Of a stretch of 64,000 nt of DNA, positions 9,726 through 18,290 are shown in pieces. The position numbers and the translations under genes are program-made. This DNA is from Alloalcanivorax marinus (GTDB lineage: Bacteria > Pseudomonadota > Gammaproteobacteria > Pseudomonadales > Alcanivoracaceae), in the NCBI RefSeq assembly GCF_016785095.1, contig NZ_JAEKJB010000001.1, positions 186,001-250,000 on the forward strand, read 5' to 3'. How positions within the stretch are numbered: position 1 is the first letter of the stretch; the number at the start of each line of letters is the position of its first letter. The notes under the pieces are model-generated. The model was given only the letters and a program-made list of their open reading frames with translations. It did not search any database and was not told where the DNA came from.

Positions 9726-9821
9726 GTAGGAGCGGCTGTAGGAGCGGCTGTAGGAGCGACTTTAGTCGCGATCACCCCACCGCGATCCGATTCCGGGGAT
9801 CGCGGCTGAAGCCGCTCCTAC
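9726..9821. repeat. REP palindrome pair (REPIN-like) with tandem 12-nt units
   Basis: GTAGGAGCGGCT occurs twice in tandem at 9726-9749 and is followed at 9750-9772 by GTAGGAGCGACTTTAGTCGC. An inverted copy with core CGCGGCTGAAGCCGCTCCTAC ends at 9821. This is the Pseudomonas-type REP sequence in head-to-head arrangement. It fills the gap between two convergent genes (aguB and degV), where such elements can also stop transcription. Confidence 0.88.
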
Positions 9822-9828
9822 GCGGGCG

Positions 9829-10788
9829 CTACTCGAACTGGTCGTTCTCGCTGGCGTAGGCCACGAACAGGCAACCGGCGCCCACGTTGATGGCGCCGGT
9901 GGGACTCATGGTGGAAATCAGCAGGCGCACGCCGCGCTCCTCCGCCGCCACCTTCAGCTCCGCGTAGCCCGGCATCGCCGAGACACGGCTCACGTCACCG
10001 GCGTAGCTCAGGCACACATGGCGGGAAATCAGATGGCCGCCACGAATGCGCCCGGCCACGTGCTCGAACAGCCGCCGCACGGATTTTTCGTAGCTGCGGT
10101 TCACCGCCGCCGGATTCTCCTCGCCGCCATGAATGCGGATGATCGGATGCATGGACAACGCCGACCCCACGCTCAGCGCCAGCCCGCGCATGGAATCCGA
10201 GAGCCGCTTGCGCTCGCCCTTCTTGAAACCCCGGTCGCGCACATAGCCCAGGTCCGCCGGCACCATGTAGCCGCAAACGTGGGGAACCATCTCATCGATA
10301 TTGAGGCGAATGGCGTTGCGATTGGCACCGCCGCGAATCAGCTCCACCGCTTCGCAGACCAGTACCGCGGTACCGGAAAAAAGGGTCTTGCTGTCGATCA
10401 CCCGCATGGAGAACGGGCCTGACACGCCGGCATCGGCGCGCACCTTCTGGTACTCCTTGAGGATCGAGAAGGACGCCTGGGTGGCGTTGTCGAAAATCTG
10501 GCTGCGCTTGCCGGACACCGTGATGCAGAACACCAGGTCGTAATCCAGCACCAGTTCCTCAAGGAACACGGCGCGAATCTGATCCGCCGAATAAGGAATG
10601 GATTCCGCGTCGCGGCCCTTGGCGTCGAGCTGGTCACGGTAGAAACGCGCGGTGGCGTCCGGGTCCCGCTTGTCCACCAGCAGGTCTTCACCGAGACGGA
10701 CGGAAATAGGCAGGATGCGAAGATTGTGTTCGCGGAAATATTGTTCCGGCAAATCGCAGGTCGAGTCGACGACGATACCGATACGCAT
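9829..10788 (-). CDS. DegV family fatty-acid-binding protein
   Basis: This 319-residue protein begins MRIGIVVDSTCDLP, the DegV hallmark, and continues with ISVRLGEDLLVDKRD and the lipid-site motif around ITVSGKRSQIFDNA (the family's SGTYQSA equivalent). It is about 30 residues longer than typical DegV proteins. DegV proteins bind fatty acids and in Firmicutes serve as FakB for fatty acid kinase; the role in gammaproteobacteria is less clear. No fakA-like gene is nearby. It stands alone between convergent aguB and tusA upstream. Confidence 0.88.
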   Translation of the reverse strand: MRIGIVVDSTCDLPEQYFREHNLRILPISVRLGEDLLVDKRDPDATARFYRDQLDAKGRDAESIPYSADQIRAVFLEELVLDYDLVFCITVSGKRSQIFDNATQASFSILKEYQKVRADAGVSGPFSMRVIDSKTLFSGTAVLVCEAVELIRGGANRNAIRLNIDEMVPHVCGYMVPADLGYVRDRGFKKGERKRLSDSMRGLALSVGSALSMHPIIRIHGGEENPAAVNRSYEKSVRRLFEHVAGRIRGGHLISRHVCLSYAGDVSRVSAMPGYAELKVAAEERGVRLLISTMSPTGAINVGAGCLFVAYASENDQFE

Positions 10789-10983
10789 GGTGGTTCCCCC
10801 AAATTGTGCTTGTTGTTATGGCGCGGCGGCTGGCCTCAAAAACTAGCACGCCGGTACGGCAACAACCACACCCCGATACCGTGGCCATTGACCGTCGGTA
10901 TCGACATTAGGGGAAAAAAGGTCAGCGGCAATTGGCGCCAGCTTTGCCCGGCCGGGTCGCCGGAGCAAGCGGTCCGGCGCCGC

Positions 10984-11226
10984 TCAGGCCGGTTTCTTCT
11001 CGATCCAGTAAAGATACAGCTCGCCGTCCTGGCGCCACTCCAGCAGGCGGTGACCGAGAAACTGGCAGAACTTGGGAATATCGCGCTCGGTGGAGGGGTC
11101 CGTGGCGCGCACCTCCAGCACCTCACCGGGCGCCATGTCGCGGACCTTGCCGTGCAGCAGCATGACCGGTTCCGGGCACAGCAGGCCGGTGGCGTCGAGG
11201 TGGTGTTGCGGCTGAATGTCAGTCAT
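10984..11226 (-). CDS. tusA: Sulfurtransferase TusA
   Basis: This 80-residue protein has the TusA/SirA fold signature: [20 protein letters not shown] with the sulfur-carrying Cys17 in CPEP, and the ending [12 protein letters not shown]. It relays persulfide sulfur from IscS to the 2-thiouridine tRNA modification pathway. I start at the ATG giving [11 protein letters not shown]; an upstream in-frame ATG would add 14 residues unlike the family. The downstream neighbour rlmM reads away on the same minus strand. Confidence 0.92.
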   Translation of the reverse strand: MTDIQPQHHLDATGLLCPEPVMLLHGKVRDMAPGEVLEVRATDPSTERDIPKFCQFLGHRLLEWRQDGELYLYWIEKKPA

Positions 11227-11320
11227 GGGGTATCGGCATTTCGGAGGGTGCGAAAAAAGGGCGGCCATTATAACCGGCCCGCCAAGGGCGGCGGCAAGCG
11301 ATCACCGCCCACCGCGCCGG

Positions 11321-12361
11321 TCACGGCGCCCGGGTATCCACCCAGACGGTGATTTCCTCGCGATCATGGTAAAGATGGGAAGCCTGGATCAGCGCCCCCA
11401 CCTGGCGGCGTTCCAGGCTATCGGCAAGGCGCTCCAGCAGCGCCCGGCTTTCCCGGTAACGGCGCGCCATGGGCAGCTTGAGGTTGAACAGCGCCGCCCG
11501 CGCCCAGCCCTGCTCCAGCCATTTCTGCATCAGCGCCAGAGTTCGCGCCGGCTTGTCCACCACATCGCAGACCACCAGATCCACCGGCCGCTCCGGGCGC
11601 CAGGTAAAGGCATCGCCGAACACGTGACGCACCGGGTACTCGTCCAGCAAACGGGCATCCAGGCGCCCATGATCGACGCCGGTGACCTTGAGCCCCAGGC
11701 GTGCCAGCTGCCAGCTCCAGCCGCCCGGGGCGGCGCCCAGATCCACGGCGGTGTGCAGGCCCGGCGGCTTGCCCCGGCCCAGGAAGCGCAGCATCGCCTC
11801 CTCCAGTTTCAGCGCCGAACGGCTGGGCGCCTCCGGCGCCAACCGCAGCCGCGTGACGCCGCCTTCCGGCAGCGGCACCTCGATCGGGCTGACGCCCACC
11901 CGGCCAGTGCGGGAATCCTCGAAGAAAAGATGCAGGCGGCGATCGGCCCGGTCGCGCAACAGACCGGCCTTGCGCAGGCGTGGTTCCAGGGCCTTACGGA
12001 AGCCGCGCAGAAAGCGCGCCAGCTCCCGGCCATCGTTGGTGTCGGGGTGCTCCAGATAGAGCTCGGCGAACGGCCCCTGCAGTGCCAGCTCCGGCCACAG
12101 GGCGCCGATGCGATCGTGCTCCGGCAGGTCCTCGAACGTCGCCGTGAGCGGGTAGAACGAGCGACCGAAGATCAGCCCGGTGTGCAGCAGAGCATCCGGG
12201 TCCCCCTGCAGGTTGTTCCACAGCACATAGCCGCTGCCGTCGGTGGCCTGGGGGTACCCGGAGGCCCCCAGTTCGGCGCAGCGGTCGGTGAGTTCCCCGG
12301 CCAGGTCCGATTCGAACCCGGGCCGGCACAGCGCCAGGAACACTTCCTCGCTGGATGACAT
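11321..12361 (-). CDS. rlmM: 23S rRNA (cytidine-2498-2'-O)-methyltransferase RlmM
   Basis: This 346-residue protein has an N-terminal THUMP-like part ([20 protein letters not shown]) and a C-terminal Rossmann methyltransferase domain with SAM motif [19 protein letters not shown], then [10 protein letters not shown] and [13 protein letters not shown]. It 2'-O-methylates C2498 of 23S rRNA. I chose the ATG at 12359-12361 (MSSSEEV); the frame stays open upstream only because it reads through a REP element. Confidence 0.93.
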   Translation of the reverse strand: MSSSEEVFLALCRPGFESDLAGELTDRCAELGASGYPQATDGSGYVLWNNLQGDPDALLHTGLIFGRSFYPLTATFEDLPEHDRIGALWPELALQGPFAELYLEHPDTNDGRELARFLRGFRKALEPRLRKAGLLRDRADRRLHLFFEDSRTGRVGVSPIEVPLPEGGVTRLRLAPEAPSRSALKLEEAMLRFLGRGKPPGLHTAVDLGAAPGGWSWQLARLGLKVTGVDHGRLDARLLDEYPVRHVFGDAFTWRPERPVDLVVCDVVDKPARTLALMQKWLEQGWARAALFNLKLPMARRYRESRALLERLADSLERRQVGALIQASHLYHDREEITVWVDTRAP

Positions 12362-12382
12362 GATGACTCCATACAGGGCCCC

Positions 12383-12405
12383 ATCGCGGCTGAAGCCGCT
12401 CCTAC
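12383..12405. repeat. Single REP element between purU and rlmM
   Basis: ATCGCGGCTGAAGCCGCTCCTAC, written here as the palindromic core CGGCTGAAGCCG plus CTCCTAC tail, is the same REP family as at 9726-9821. It occupies the short space between the purU stop and the rlmM start. Confidence 0.85.
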
Positions 12406-12422
12406 GAAAACGTGGGGGGCGG

Positions 12423-13295
12423 CTACTTAACAAACACCACGGTCTTGTTGCCGTCGACGATGATGCGGTCCTCCAGGTGCCAGCGCACCGCGCGCAGCAT
12501 CACCTGACGTTCCACATCCTGGCCCAGACCGCGCAGCTCGGCGGCGGAATGCCGGTGCGAAACGCGCTGCACGTTCTGCTCGATGATCGGCCCCTGGTCC
12601 AGGTCCTCGGTGACGTAGTGGCTGGTGGCGCCGATCAGTTTGACGCCCCGGTCCCAGGCCTGCTGGTAGGGATTGGCGCCGACGAAGGCGGGCAGGAACG
12701 AATGGTGGATATTGATGATGCGGTGCGGATGCCGGGACACGAATTCCGGGCTCAGGATCTGCATGTAGCGCGCCAGCACGATCACGTCCGCCTGGCCTTC
12801 CAGCAACTCCAGGGCCCGCGCCTCCGCCTCCGCCTTGTTGTCCTTGTTGACCGGGATATGGTGGTAGGGAATGCCGAAGCGTTCCACCTCGTCGCGCAGG
12901 TCGTCGTGGTTGCTGATCACCATCGGGATGGTGGCTGGCAGGTCGCCCCGGGATACCCGCCAAAGCAGGTCCATGAGCACATGGTCGTGGCGCGACACCA
13001 GGATCGCCATGCGCTTCTTGGCGCCGGGATGGCTGATGTGCCACTGCATGCCATAGCGCGCCGCCACCCGGTTGCGGAAGTTGTTTTCCAGGGCCTCGTG
13101 GCTGCAATCCAGATCCGGAGTCTGAAATTCCAGACGCAGGAAGAAAGTGCCATCCTGCTGGTCGCTGGAATGCTGGTCGAAATCGGTGATGTTGGCGCCG
13201 TGGTTGTACAGGAACGTGGATACGGCACTGATGATGCCCGGCTGGTCCGGGCAGGTAACGAGCAGGCGCGCGGTGGCGTCGTCAGCGGCGGTCAT
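12423..13295 (-). CDS. purU: Formyltetrahydrofolate deformylase PurU
   Basis: This 290-residue protein has an N-terminal ACT domain ([19 protein letters not shown]) and a C-terminal formyltransferase-fold domain with [18 protein letters not shown] and [17 protein letters not shown], which carry the catalytic His and Asp of the family. It hydrolyses 10-formyl-THF to formate and THF and so balances one-carbon and purine metabolism. The start overlaps the end of the upstream AraC-type gene by 14 nt, so translation is probably coupled. Confidence 0.94.
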   Translation of the reverse strand: MTAADDATARLLVTCPDQPGIISAVSTFLYNHGANITDFDQHSSDQQDGTFFLRLEFQTPDLDCSHEALENNFRNRVAARYGMQWHISHPGAKKRMAILVSRHDHVLMDLLWRVSRGDLPATIPMVISNHDDLRDEVERFGIPYHHIPVNKDNKAEAEARALELLEGQADVIVLARYMQILSPEFVSRHPHRIINIHHSFLPAFVGANPYQQAWDRGVKLIGATSHYVTEDLDQGPIIEQNVQRVSHRHSAAELRGLGQDVERQVMLRAVRWHLEDRIIVDGNKTVVFVK

Positions 13296-14322
13296 TGAGG
13301 TCTCCGTGGAAATCGCCGAAATGTTGTCGCCGGTAGGCGGACGGGGTCTGGTTGGTCCATTTCTTGAACGCCCGGTGGAAGGAGCTGGCCTCGCTGAAGC
13401 CCATCAACAGGGCGATCTCGTCGATGCTCAGCTCCGGCTTGGACAGGTAGTACACCGAGGCGTCCTTGCGGATCGAATCCTTGATCTCCTGATAACTGGT
13501 GTTGCCCTCCTTGAGACGGCGGCGCAGGGTTTGCGGGGTCATGTCCAGTTTCTCGCAGATTTCGCCGAAATCCGGAAAGTGGTTGCCGTACTCAGTGGAG
13601 ATGATGGCGCGAATCCGCGCCGGCAGGCCCACGTTGTGCACCGTGCCGTCGAACAGTTGCGCCAGGGATGCGCGCAGGAACTTGGACAGTGACAACTCGT
13701 TCTGCACCAGGGGCAGGTCCAGGTAGTGGGCGGGAAACAGCACCTGGTTGCAATCACTGTCGTGGTAGGTGGGGCAATCGAACATAAAACGGTATTCATC
13801 GTCCTCGCGCAGGGGCTCGTAATCCAGATAAACCGCTTCCGGCACCACCGGCTTGCCCACCAGCCAGCCCATGAAACGCAACGACAGGAACAGCATCGTC
13901 TCGATGATCACATCACGGAAATCCAGGCGGGGATCGACCCGGGTGATCAGCCGCGCGGTATCACCGTCGCGCACCAACTCACTGTTCATGCTGAGATTGA
14001 ACAACTGGTAGAAGCGAATACCCCGGTCCACCGCCGCTTCCAGGTTGGGACAGTTGATCACCGCATGGGCCATCATGGAAAAAGTGCCCGGCTTGGATTT
14101 GCGGCCCTGGCCGAAGCCCAGGAACTCGTCCTGGGTCTGCTCCATCACCCGGAGCATCAATTTGATGAAGGTATCGCGCTCGATGCGCGCTTCCGGATCC
14201 TCCAGTACCCGCCGTTCGATGCCGCAGTCATCCAGCAGGGCGGGAATGCTCACCCCGCCACGGGCGGCGCCCTGCAGCACCTTCACCACGCGGCGCACAT
14301 TGATGGTTCTTTTCTGAATCAT
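13282..14322 (-). CDS. AraC-family transcriptional regulator (Arabinose_bd-type N-domain)
   Basis: This 346-residue protein has an N-terminal ligand-sensing domain (GVSIPALLDDCGIERRVLEDPEARI ... ) and a C-terminal double helix-turn-helix near residues 240-335 with LDMTPQTLRRRLKEGNTSYQ and DEIALLMGFSEASSFHRAFKKW. This layout matches regulators such as OruR and ArgR-like AraC proteins. The overlap with purU suggests shared expression. The effector is unknown; a link to one-carbon or glycine/choline-type catabolism is inference from the neighbour only. Confidence 0.85.
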   Translation of the reverse strand: MIQKRTINVRRVVKVLQGAARGGVSIPALLDDCGIERRVLEDPEARIERDTFIKLMLRVMEQTQDEFLGFGQGRKSKPGTFSMMAHAVINCPNLEAAVDRGIRFYQLFNLSMNSELVRDGDTARLITRVDPRLDFRDVIIETMLFLSLRFMGWLVGKPVVPEAVYLDYEPLREDDEYRFMFDCPTYHDSDCNQVLFPAHYLDLPLVQNELSLSKFLRASLAQLFDGTVHNVGLPARIRAIISTEYGNHFPDFGEICEKLDMTPQTLRRRLKEGNTSYQEIKDSIRKDASVYYLSKPELSIDEIALLMGFSEASSFHRAFKKWTNQTPSAYRRQHFGDFHGDLNDRR

Positions 14323-14464
14323 TGGCCGTCCTGAAGCGTCTTCGTTCCCCGGGGAACCCTGCCCGAAGCGGGCAAGCGCCCCATGATAATGAAACTGACG
14401 CCGAATGGCATGGCCGGCACCCTCGTTGGCCGCCGCCGGCCCACGGCGCGGGCGCCGATTCCCC

Positions 14465-14494
14465 TTTTAATTAAATTAAATATTAATTAAATTA
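14465..14494. promoter_or_regulatory. AT-only palindromic operator candidate abutting the tetR start
   Basis: A 30-nt run of pure A/T lies in otherwise GC-rich DNA. It carries TTAATTAA twice, at 14467-14474 and 14483-14490, 16 nt apart. It ends 5 nt before the TetR ATG at 14500, and no Shine-Dalgarno sequence is visible there. The likeliest reading is the autoregulatory TetR operator overlapping a -10 region, possibly with a very short leader. Confidence 0.55.
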
Positions 14495-14499
14495 GCGCC

Positions 14500-15162
14500 A
14501 TGAAAAAGCCCCCTGCCGCCAAAACGCCGCGACGGCGCGGCCGCCCCAGCGACGAAACCGGCAACCTGCGCGACCGGCTGCTGGACAGTGCCGTGCGCCT
14601 GTTCGGCGAGCATGGCGTGGCCGGTACGCCCCTGAACCGCATCGCCCGGGAGGCCGGCGCCACGCCCGCGCTGATGCACTACTACTTCGGCCACAAGGAA
14701 CGCCTGCTGGAGGCGATCGTCGAGGAGCGCATCCTGACCCTGATGGCGCCGGCCATCACCCTGGTGCTGAACGCCCCGCCGTCGCGACCGGCACGGGCGG
14801 TGATCGTCGAGCTGACCCGCCACCTGATCGTCACCGTGGACGCGGCGCCCTGGCTGCCGCCTCTGTGGATCAAGGAAATCATCTCCCGGGAGGGCCAGCT
14901 CCGCCCCCTGCTGATGCAACGCGACGCGCCCCGGCTGTTCCGCCAGCTCGGCGAACTGGTGGCCCGGGGTCAGGCGGAAGGTGACCTCAATCCGGATCTC
15001 GAGCCGCGCCTGTTTCCCATTTCCCTGATCGGCCTGACCATGTTCACCCTGGCCTCCCGACCGATCTGGTCACGGCTGCCTGATTACGGCGACATCCGCA
15101 CCGAGGATCTCATCAACCATGTGCTGGCCCTGCTCGACCGGGGCCTGGGGGGACCACCATGA
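14500..15162 (+). CDS. TetR-family transcriptional regulator (CecR/YbiH-like)
   Basis: This 220-residue protein has a basic N-terminus (RRRGRPSDE) and a TetR helix-turn-helix (SAVRLFGEHGVAGTPLNRIAREAG ... LMHYYFGHKERLL, residues about 25-72). The C-terminal ligand domain resembles CecR/YbiH, which in E. coli controls the ybhGFSR exporter. Here too it heads an exporter operon: its stop overlaps the HlyD-like gene by 4 nt. It probably represses the operon until a toxic compound binds. The AT-rich palindrome just upstream is the candidate operator. Confidence 0.88.
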   Translation: MKKPPAAKTPRRRGRPSDETGNLRDRLLDSAVRLFGEHGVAGTPLNRIAREAGATPALMHYYFGHKERLLEAIVEERILTLMAPAITLVLNAPPSRPARAVIVELTRHLIVTVDAAPWLPPLWIKEIISREGQLRPLLMQRDAPRLFRQLGELVARGQAEGDLNPDLEPRLFPISLIGLTMFTLASRPIWSRLPDYGDIRTEDLINHVLALLDRGLGGPP

Positions 15163-16157
15163 AAACCACTGGCGCCGTTCTGTTCGCCAAGACGGCCATT
15201 CGATTTGTCGCCGTGGCACTGTCCCTGGCCCTGTTGAGCGCCTGCGACGCCGAACCGGAGACGCTGCCTGGCACCCTGGAATGGGACCGGGTCGATATCC
15301 TCGCGGAAGCCTCGGAACCGGTGGTGGAGTTGTCGGTTCGGGAGGGCGAGCGGGTCGAGGCGGGGCAATTATTACTGCGCCTGGACCCGCGCCGAACCCA
15401 GGCACGGCTGGACGAAGCGCGGGCCACCCTGCGCCAGCAACAGGCCCGCCTGGAAGAGCTGCGCCACGGCGCCCGGCCGGAAACCGTGGATGCCGCCCGG
15501 GCGGAACTGGCCCAGGCGGAAAGCGACCGCGACACCGCCCGCACCGCCCTGCGCCGGGCCCGCTCCCTGCAAGAACGGGGCGCGCTCGCCCAAGCCGGCT
15601 TGGACGATGCCCGCAACGCCTTCGACACCGCCGAGGCCCGGGTCAACGCCCAGAAGGCCCGCCTCACCGAGTTGCTGCACGGCACCCGCCCGGAGCAACT
15701 TGAACAGGCGGAAGCGGCGGTGGACAGCGCCACCGCCCGGGTGGCGGGCCTGGCCATCAGTCGCCAGCGGCTGGACGTGATCGCGCCGGCGCCGGGCCGG
15801 GTGGACGCCCTGCCCCATCGCCTCGGCGATCAGCCCACCACCGGCGCCACCCTGGTCACCTTGCTGGCCGGCGCGGCACCTTATGCGCGGGTGTTCATCT
15901 CCGAGCCACGACGGGCTTCGATCCATCCCGGGGACCGCTACCGGGTGCGCGTCGACGGCGTCGACACGCCGTTCGACGCCGTCGTGCGCAGTGTGCGCAG
16001 CGAGCCTGCCTTTACCCCCTACTACGCACTCACCGGCGACGACGCCAACCGGCTCTCCTATCAGGCGGAGCTGGTATTGCAGGGCGAGGCGGCGCGGCAA
16101 CTGCCCGCCGGGCTGCCCTGCCAGGCCTGGCCGGCGGAAGACGGTGATGAGCGATAA
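15159..16157 (+). CDS. HlyD-family periplasmic adaptor lipoprotein of ABC exporter
   Basis: This 332-residue protein has an N-terminal membrane/signal segment ending in lipobox LLSAC (Cys29), a split biotinyl-lipoyl-like domain (VVELSVREGERVEAGQLLLRL ... VIAPAPGRVD) and a long coiled-coil hairpin between them (about residues 80-210, rich in Ala, Glu, Arg). This is the YbhG type of adaptor linking an inner-membrane ABC pump to an outer-membrane channel. It overlaps tetR by 4 nt and the ATPase gene by 11 nt. No outer-membrane channel gene is nearby. Confidence 0.87.
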   Translation: MKTTGAVLFAKTAIRFVAVALSLALLSACDAEPETLPGTLEWDRVDILAEASEPVVELSVREGERVEAGQLLLRLDPRRTQARLDEARATLRQQQARLEELRHGARPETVDAARAELAQAESDRDTARTALRRARSLQERGALAQAGLDDARNAFDTAEARVNAQKARLTELLHGTRPEQLEQAEAAVDSATARVAGLAISRQRLDVIAPAPGRVDALPHRLGDQPTTGATLVTLLAGAAPYARVFISEPRRASIHPGDRYRVRVDGVDTPFDAVVRSVRSEPAFTPYYALTGDDANRLSYQAELVLQGEAARQLPAGLPCQAWPAEDGDER

Positions 16158-17097
16158 CCCGGGCAGCCCCGCGATCCAAACCCGGGGCCTGACCCGTCGG
16201 TTCGGCGACCTGGTGGCCGTGGACCACCTGGACCTGTCGGTGCCGCGCGGCCAGGTGTACGGTTTCCTCGGCCCCAACGGCTGTGGCAAATCCACCACCA
16301 TCCGCATGCTGTGCGGTCTGTTGCTGCCCAGCGACGGCGACATCCGGGTGCTCGATCTGGACATCCCCCGCCAGGCCGAGACACTCAAGCAGCATATCGG
16401 CTACATGACCCAGAGCTTTTCCCTGTACCGGGATCTGAGCGTACGCGAAAACCTGGAATTCGTGGCGCGACTGTTCGGGCTGTCCCGGGCACGCCGGCGC
16501 CAGCGGCTCGACGAGCTGTTCCAGACCTACCGCCTGGAAGCCCTCAGCGAGCAACTGGCGGGCACCCTGAGCGGCGGCCAGCGCCAGCGGCTGGCGCTGG
16601 CCGCCGCCGTGCTCAACGAACCGGAACTGCTGTTTCTCGACGAGCCCACCAGCGCGGTGGACCCGCAATCCCGACGTGATTTCTGGGACGTGCTGTTCGG
16701 CCTCGCGGACAGCGGCACCACCCTGCTGGTGTCCACCCATTACATGGACGAGGCGGAACGCTGCCACCGGCTGGCCATCCTGCAGCAGGGCGAGCTCGTG
16801 GCGGAGGGCAGCCCGGACCAGCTCAAGCAACGGATGGAGGCGGTCTCCCTGCTGGTGGAAACCGACCGCCCGCGCCGCGCCCAGCATGCCCTGGACGGCC
16901 TGGAAGGAGTGCGCTCCTGCGCCCAGATCGGCGCCACCCTGCGGGTACTGGTGGACGACGAGGCCGCCCTCGCGCCGGTGCGCCAGCGGGTACGCACGGT
17001 GGACCCGGACGCCGGGGTGAACGTCACCGACGTCAACCTGGAAGACGTGTTCGTGGCCGCCACCCTGGCCCGCGCCCGGCACGGGGAGGCGCAGTGA
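16147..17097 (+). CDS. ABC-2 type exporter ATP-binding protein
   Basis: This 316-residue ABC ATPase has Walker A GPNGCGKSTTIRMLCG, Q-loop GYMTQSFSLYRDL, signature LSGGQRQRL and Walker B LLFLDEPTSAVDP. It matches one half of E. coli YbhF and the drug/antibiotic exporter ATPases. I start at the ATG inside the end of the HlyD-like gene (MSDNPGSPAIQTRGLTRRF); the reading frame is open further upstream, but that stretch has no family similarity. The TetR-HlyD-ATPase-permease order indicates a regulated efflux system. Confidence 0.92.
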   Translation: MSDNPGSPAIQTRGLTRRFGDLVAVDHLDLSVPRGQVYGFLGPNGCGKSTTIRMLCGLLLPSDGDIRVLDLDIPRQAETLKQHIGYMTQSFSLYRDLSVRENLEFVARLFGLSRARRRQRLDELFQTYRLEALSEQLAGTLSGGQRQRLALAAAVLNEPELLFLDEPTSAVDPQSRRDFWDVLFGLADSGTTLLVSTHYMDEAERCHRLAILQQGELVAEGSPDQLKQRMEAVSLLVETDRPRRAQHALDGLEGVRSCAQIGATLRVLVDDEAALAPVRQRVRTVDPDAGVNVTDVNLEDVFVAATLARARHGEAQ

Positions 17098-18203
17098 TGA
17101 TCGGATTCAGCCCCCGGCGCCTGTGGGCGGTGGTCACCAAGGAACTGCGCCAACTGAAACGGGACCGGCTCACCTATGCCATGATCGTGGGCATCCCGAT
17201 CATGCAGCTGCTGCTGTTCGGCTACGCCATCAACATGGACGTGCGCCACCTGCCCGCCGCCGTGGTCGACCAGGCGCACAGCAGCCGCAGCCGCCAGGTC
17301 ATCGATGAACTGCATCAGGCGCGGGTGTTCGATTTCCTGCACGCTCCAACCACCGCCGACCAGGCCCAGCGCCTGCTGCGCGCCGGCGACATCAAGGTGA
17401 TCCTGGTGGTGCCAGCGGATTTCGAGCACCGTCTGACCACCGACCAGCCGCCGTTGCAGCTGATCGTGGATGGCTCCGACCAGGTGGTGCAGCAGGCCGC
17501 CCGCCAGCTCAGCCAGTTCCCGGTGCGCGCCTATCTGAACGGGCAATCACTGAGCCCGCCAGCGGCGCAGGTGGCGGTGGTCGCTTACTACAATCCGGAC
17601 CGCGAGGCCCCGCTGAACACCGTGCCCGGCCTGATCGGCGTGATTCTGACCATGACCATGGTGATGTTCACCGCCATTGCCCTGGTGCGCGAACGGGAGC
17701 ACGGCAATCAGGAGTTCCTGATCACCACACCGTTGTCATCAGCGGAGCTGACCCTGGGCAAGGTGCTGCCGTTCATCGCCATCGGCCTGATCCAGACCAG
17801 CCTGGTGCTACTGCTCGGCAAGCTGATCTTCCAGGTACCGGTGCGCGGCCCGCTGCTGGACCTGTACCTGGCGGCGCTGGTGTTCATCGTCGCCAGCCTG
17901 GCGTTGGGCATCCTGATCTCCACCGTGGTGCGCAGCCAGTTCCAGGCCATGCAGGCGGCGATCTTCACCTTCCTGCCACAAATTCTGTTGTCCGGCTTCA
18001 TGTTCCCGTTCGAGGGCATGCCAAGGCCGGCGCAATGGTTCGCCGAGATTCTGCCGCTCACCCATTTCGTGAGGCTCAGCCGTGGCATCATGCTACGCGG
18101 TGCCGACCTGTCATCGCTGTGGCCGGAACTGCTGGCGCTGACGGTGTTCTCGGTGGTGGCGCTGAGCGTGGCCATTCTGCGCGTCAACAAGCGGCTCGAC
18201 TGA
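17097..18203 (+). CDS. ABC-2 type exporter permease
   Basis: This 368-residue permease has an N-terminal helix (DRLTYAMIVGIPIMQLLLFGYAI), a periplasmic domain, then five C-terminal helices with the ABC-2 motifs REREHGNQEFLITTPLSSAEL and LSGFMFPFEGMP. It resembles YbhS/YbhR, but only one permease gene is present, so it probably works as a homodimer. The ATG overlaps the ATPase stop (TGATG); a GTG one codon earlier is an alternative. Confidence 0.9.
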   Translation: MIGFSPRRLWAVVTKELRQLKRDRLTYAMIVGIPIMQLLLFGYAINMDVRHLPAAVVDQAHSSRSRQVIDELHQARVFDFLHAPTTADQAQRLLRAGDIKVILVVPADFEHRLTTDQPPLQLIVDGSDQVVQQAARQLSQFPVRAYLNGQSLSPPAAQVAVVAYYNPDREAPLNTVPGLIGVILTMTMVMFTAIALVREREHGNQEFLITTPLSSAELTLGKVLPFIAIGLIQTSLVLLLGKLIFQVPVRGPLLDLYLAALVFIVASLALGILISTVVRSQFQAMQAAIFTFLPQILLSGFMFPFEGMPRPAQWFAEILPLTHFVRLSRGIMLRGADLSSLWPELLALTVFSVVALSVAILRVNKRLD

Positions 18204-18290
18204 TACCGACCGGCGGCGGCTTGACTCGCCGTTGATGGCCACCGGCTATGCTGGGGCTTCCACCAGCGCGATGCACCATTTGGAAGTCCC

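Noticed and set aside
12362-12433. N-terminal extension of RlmM
   Set aside because: The extra 24 codons translate a REP element and have no ribosome site; the ATG at 12361 matches the family start.
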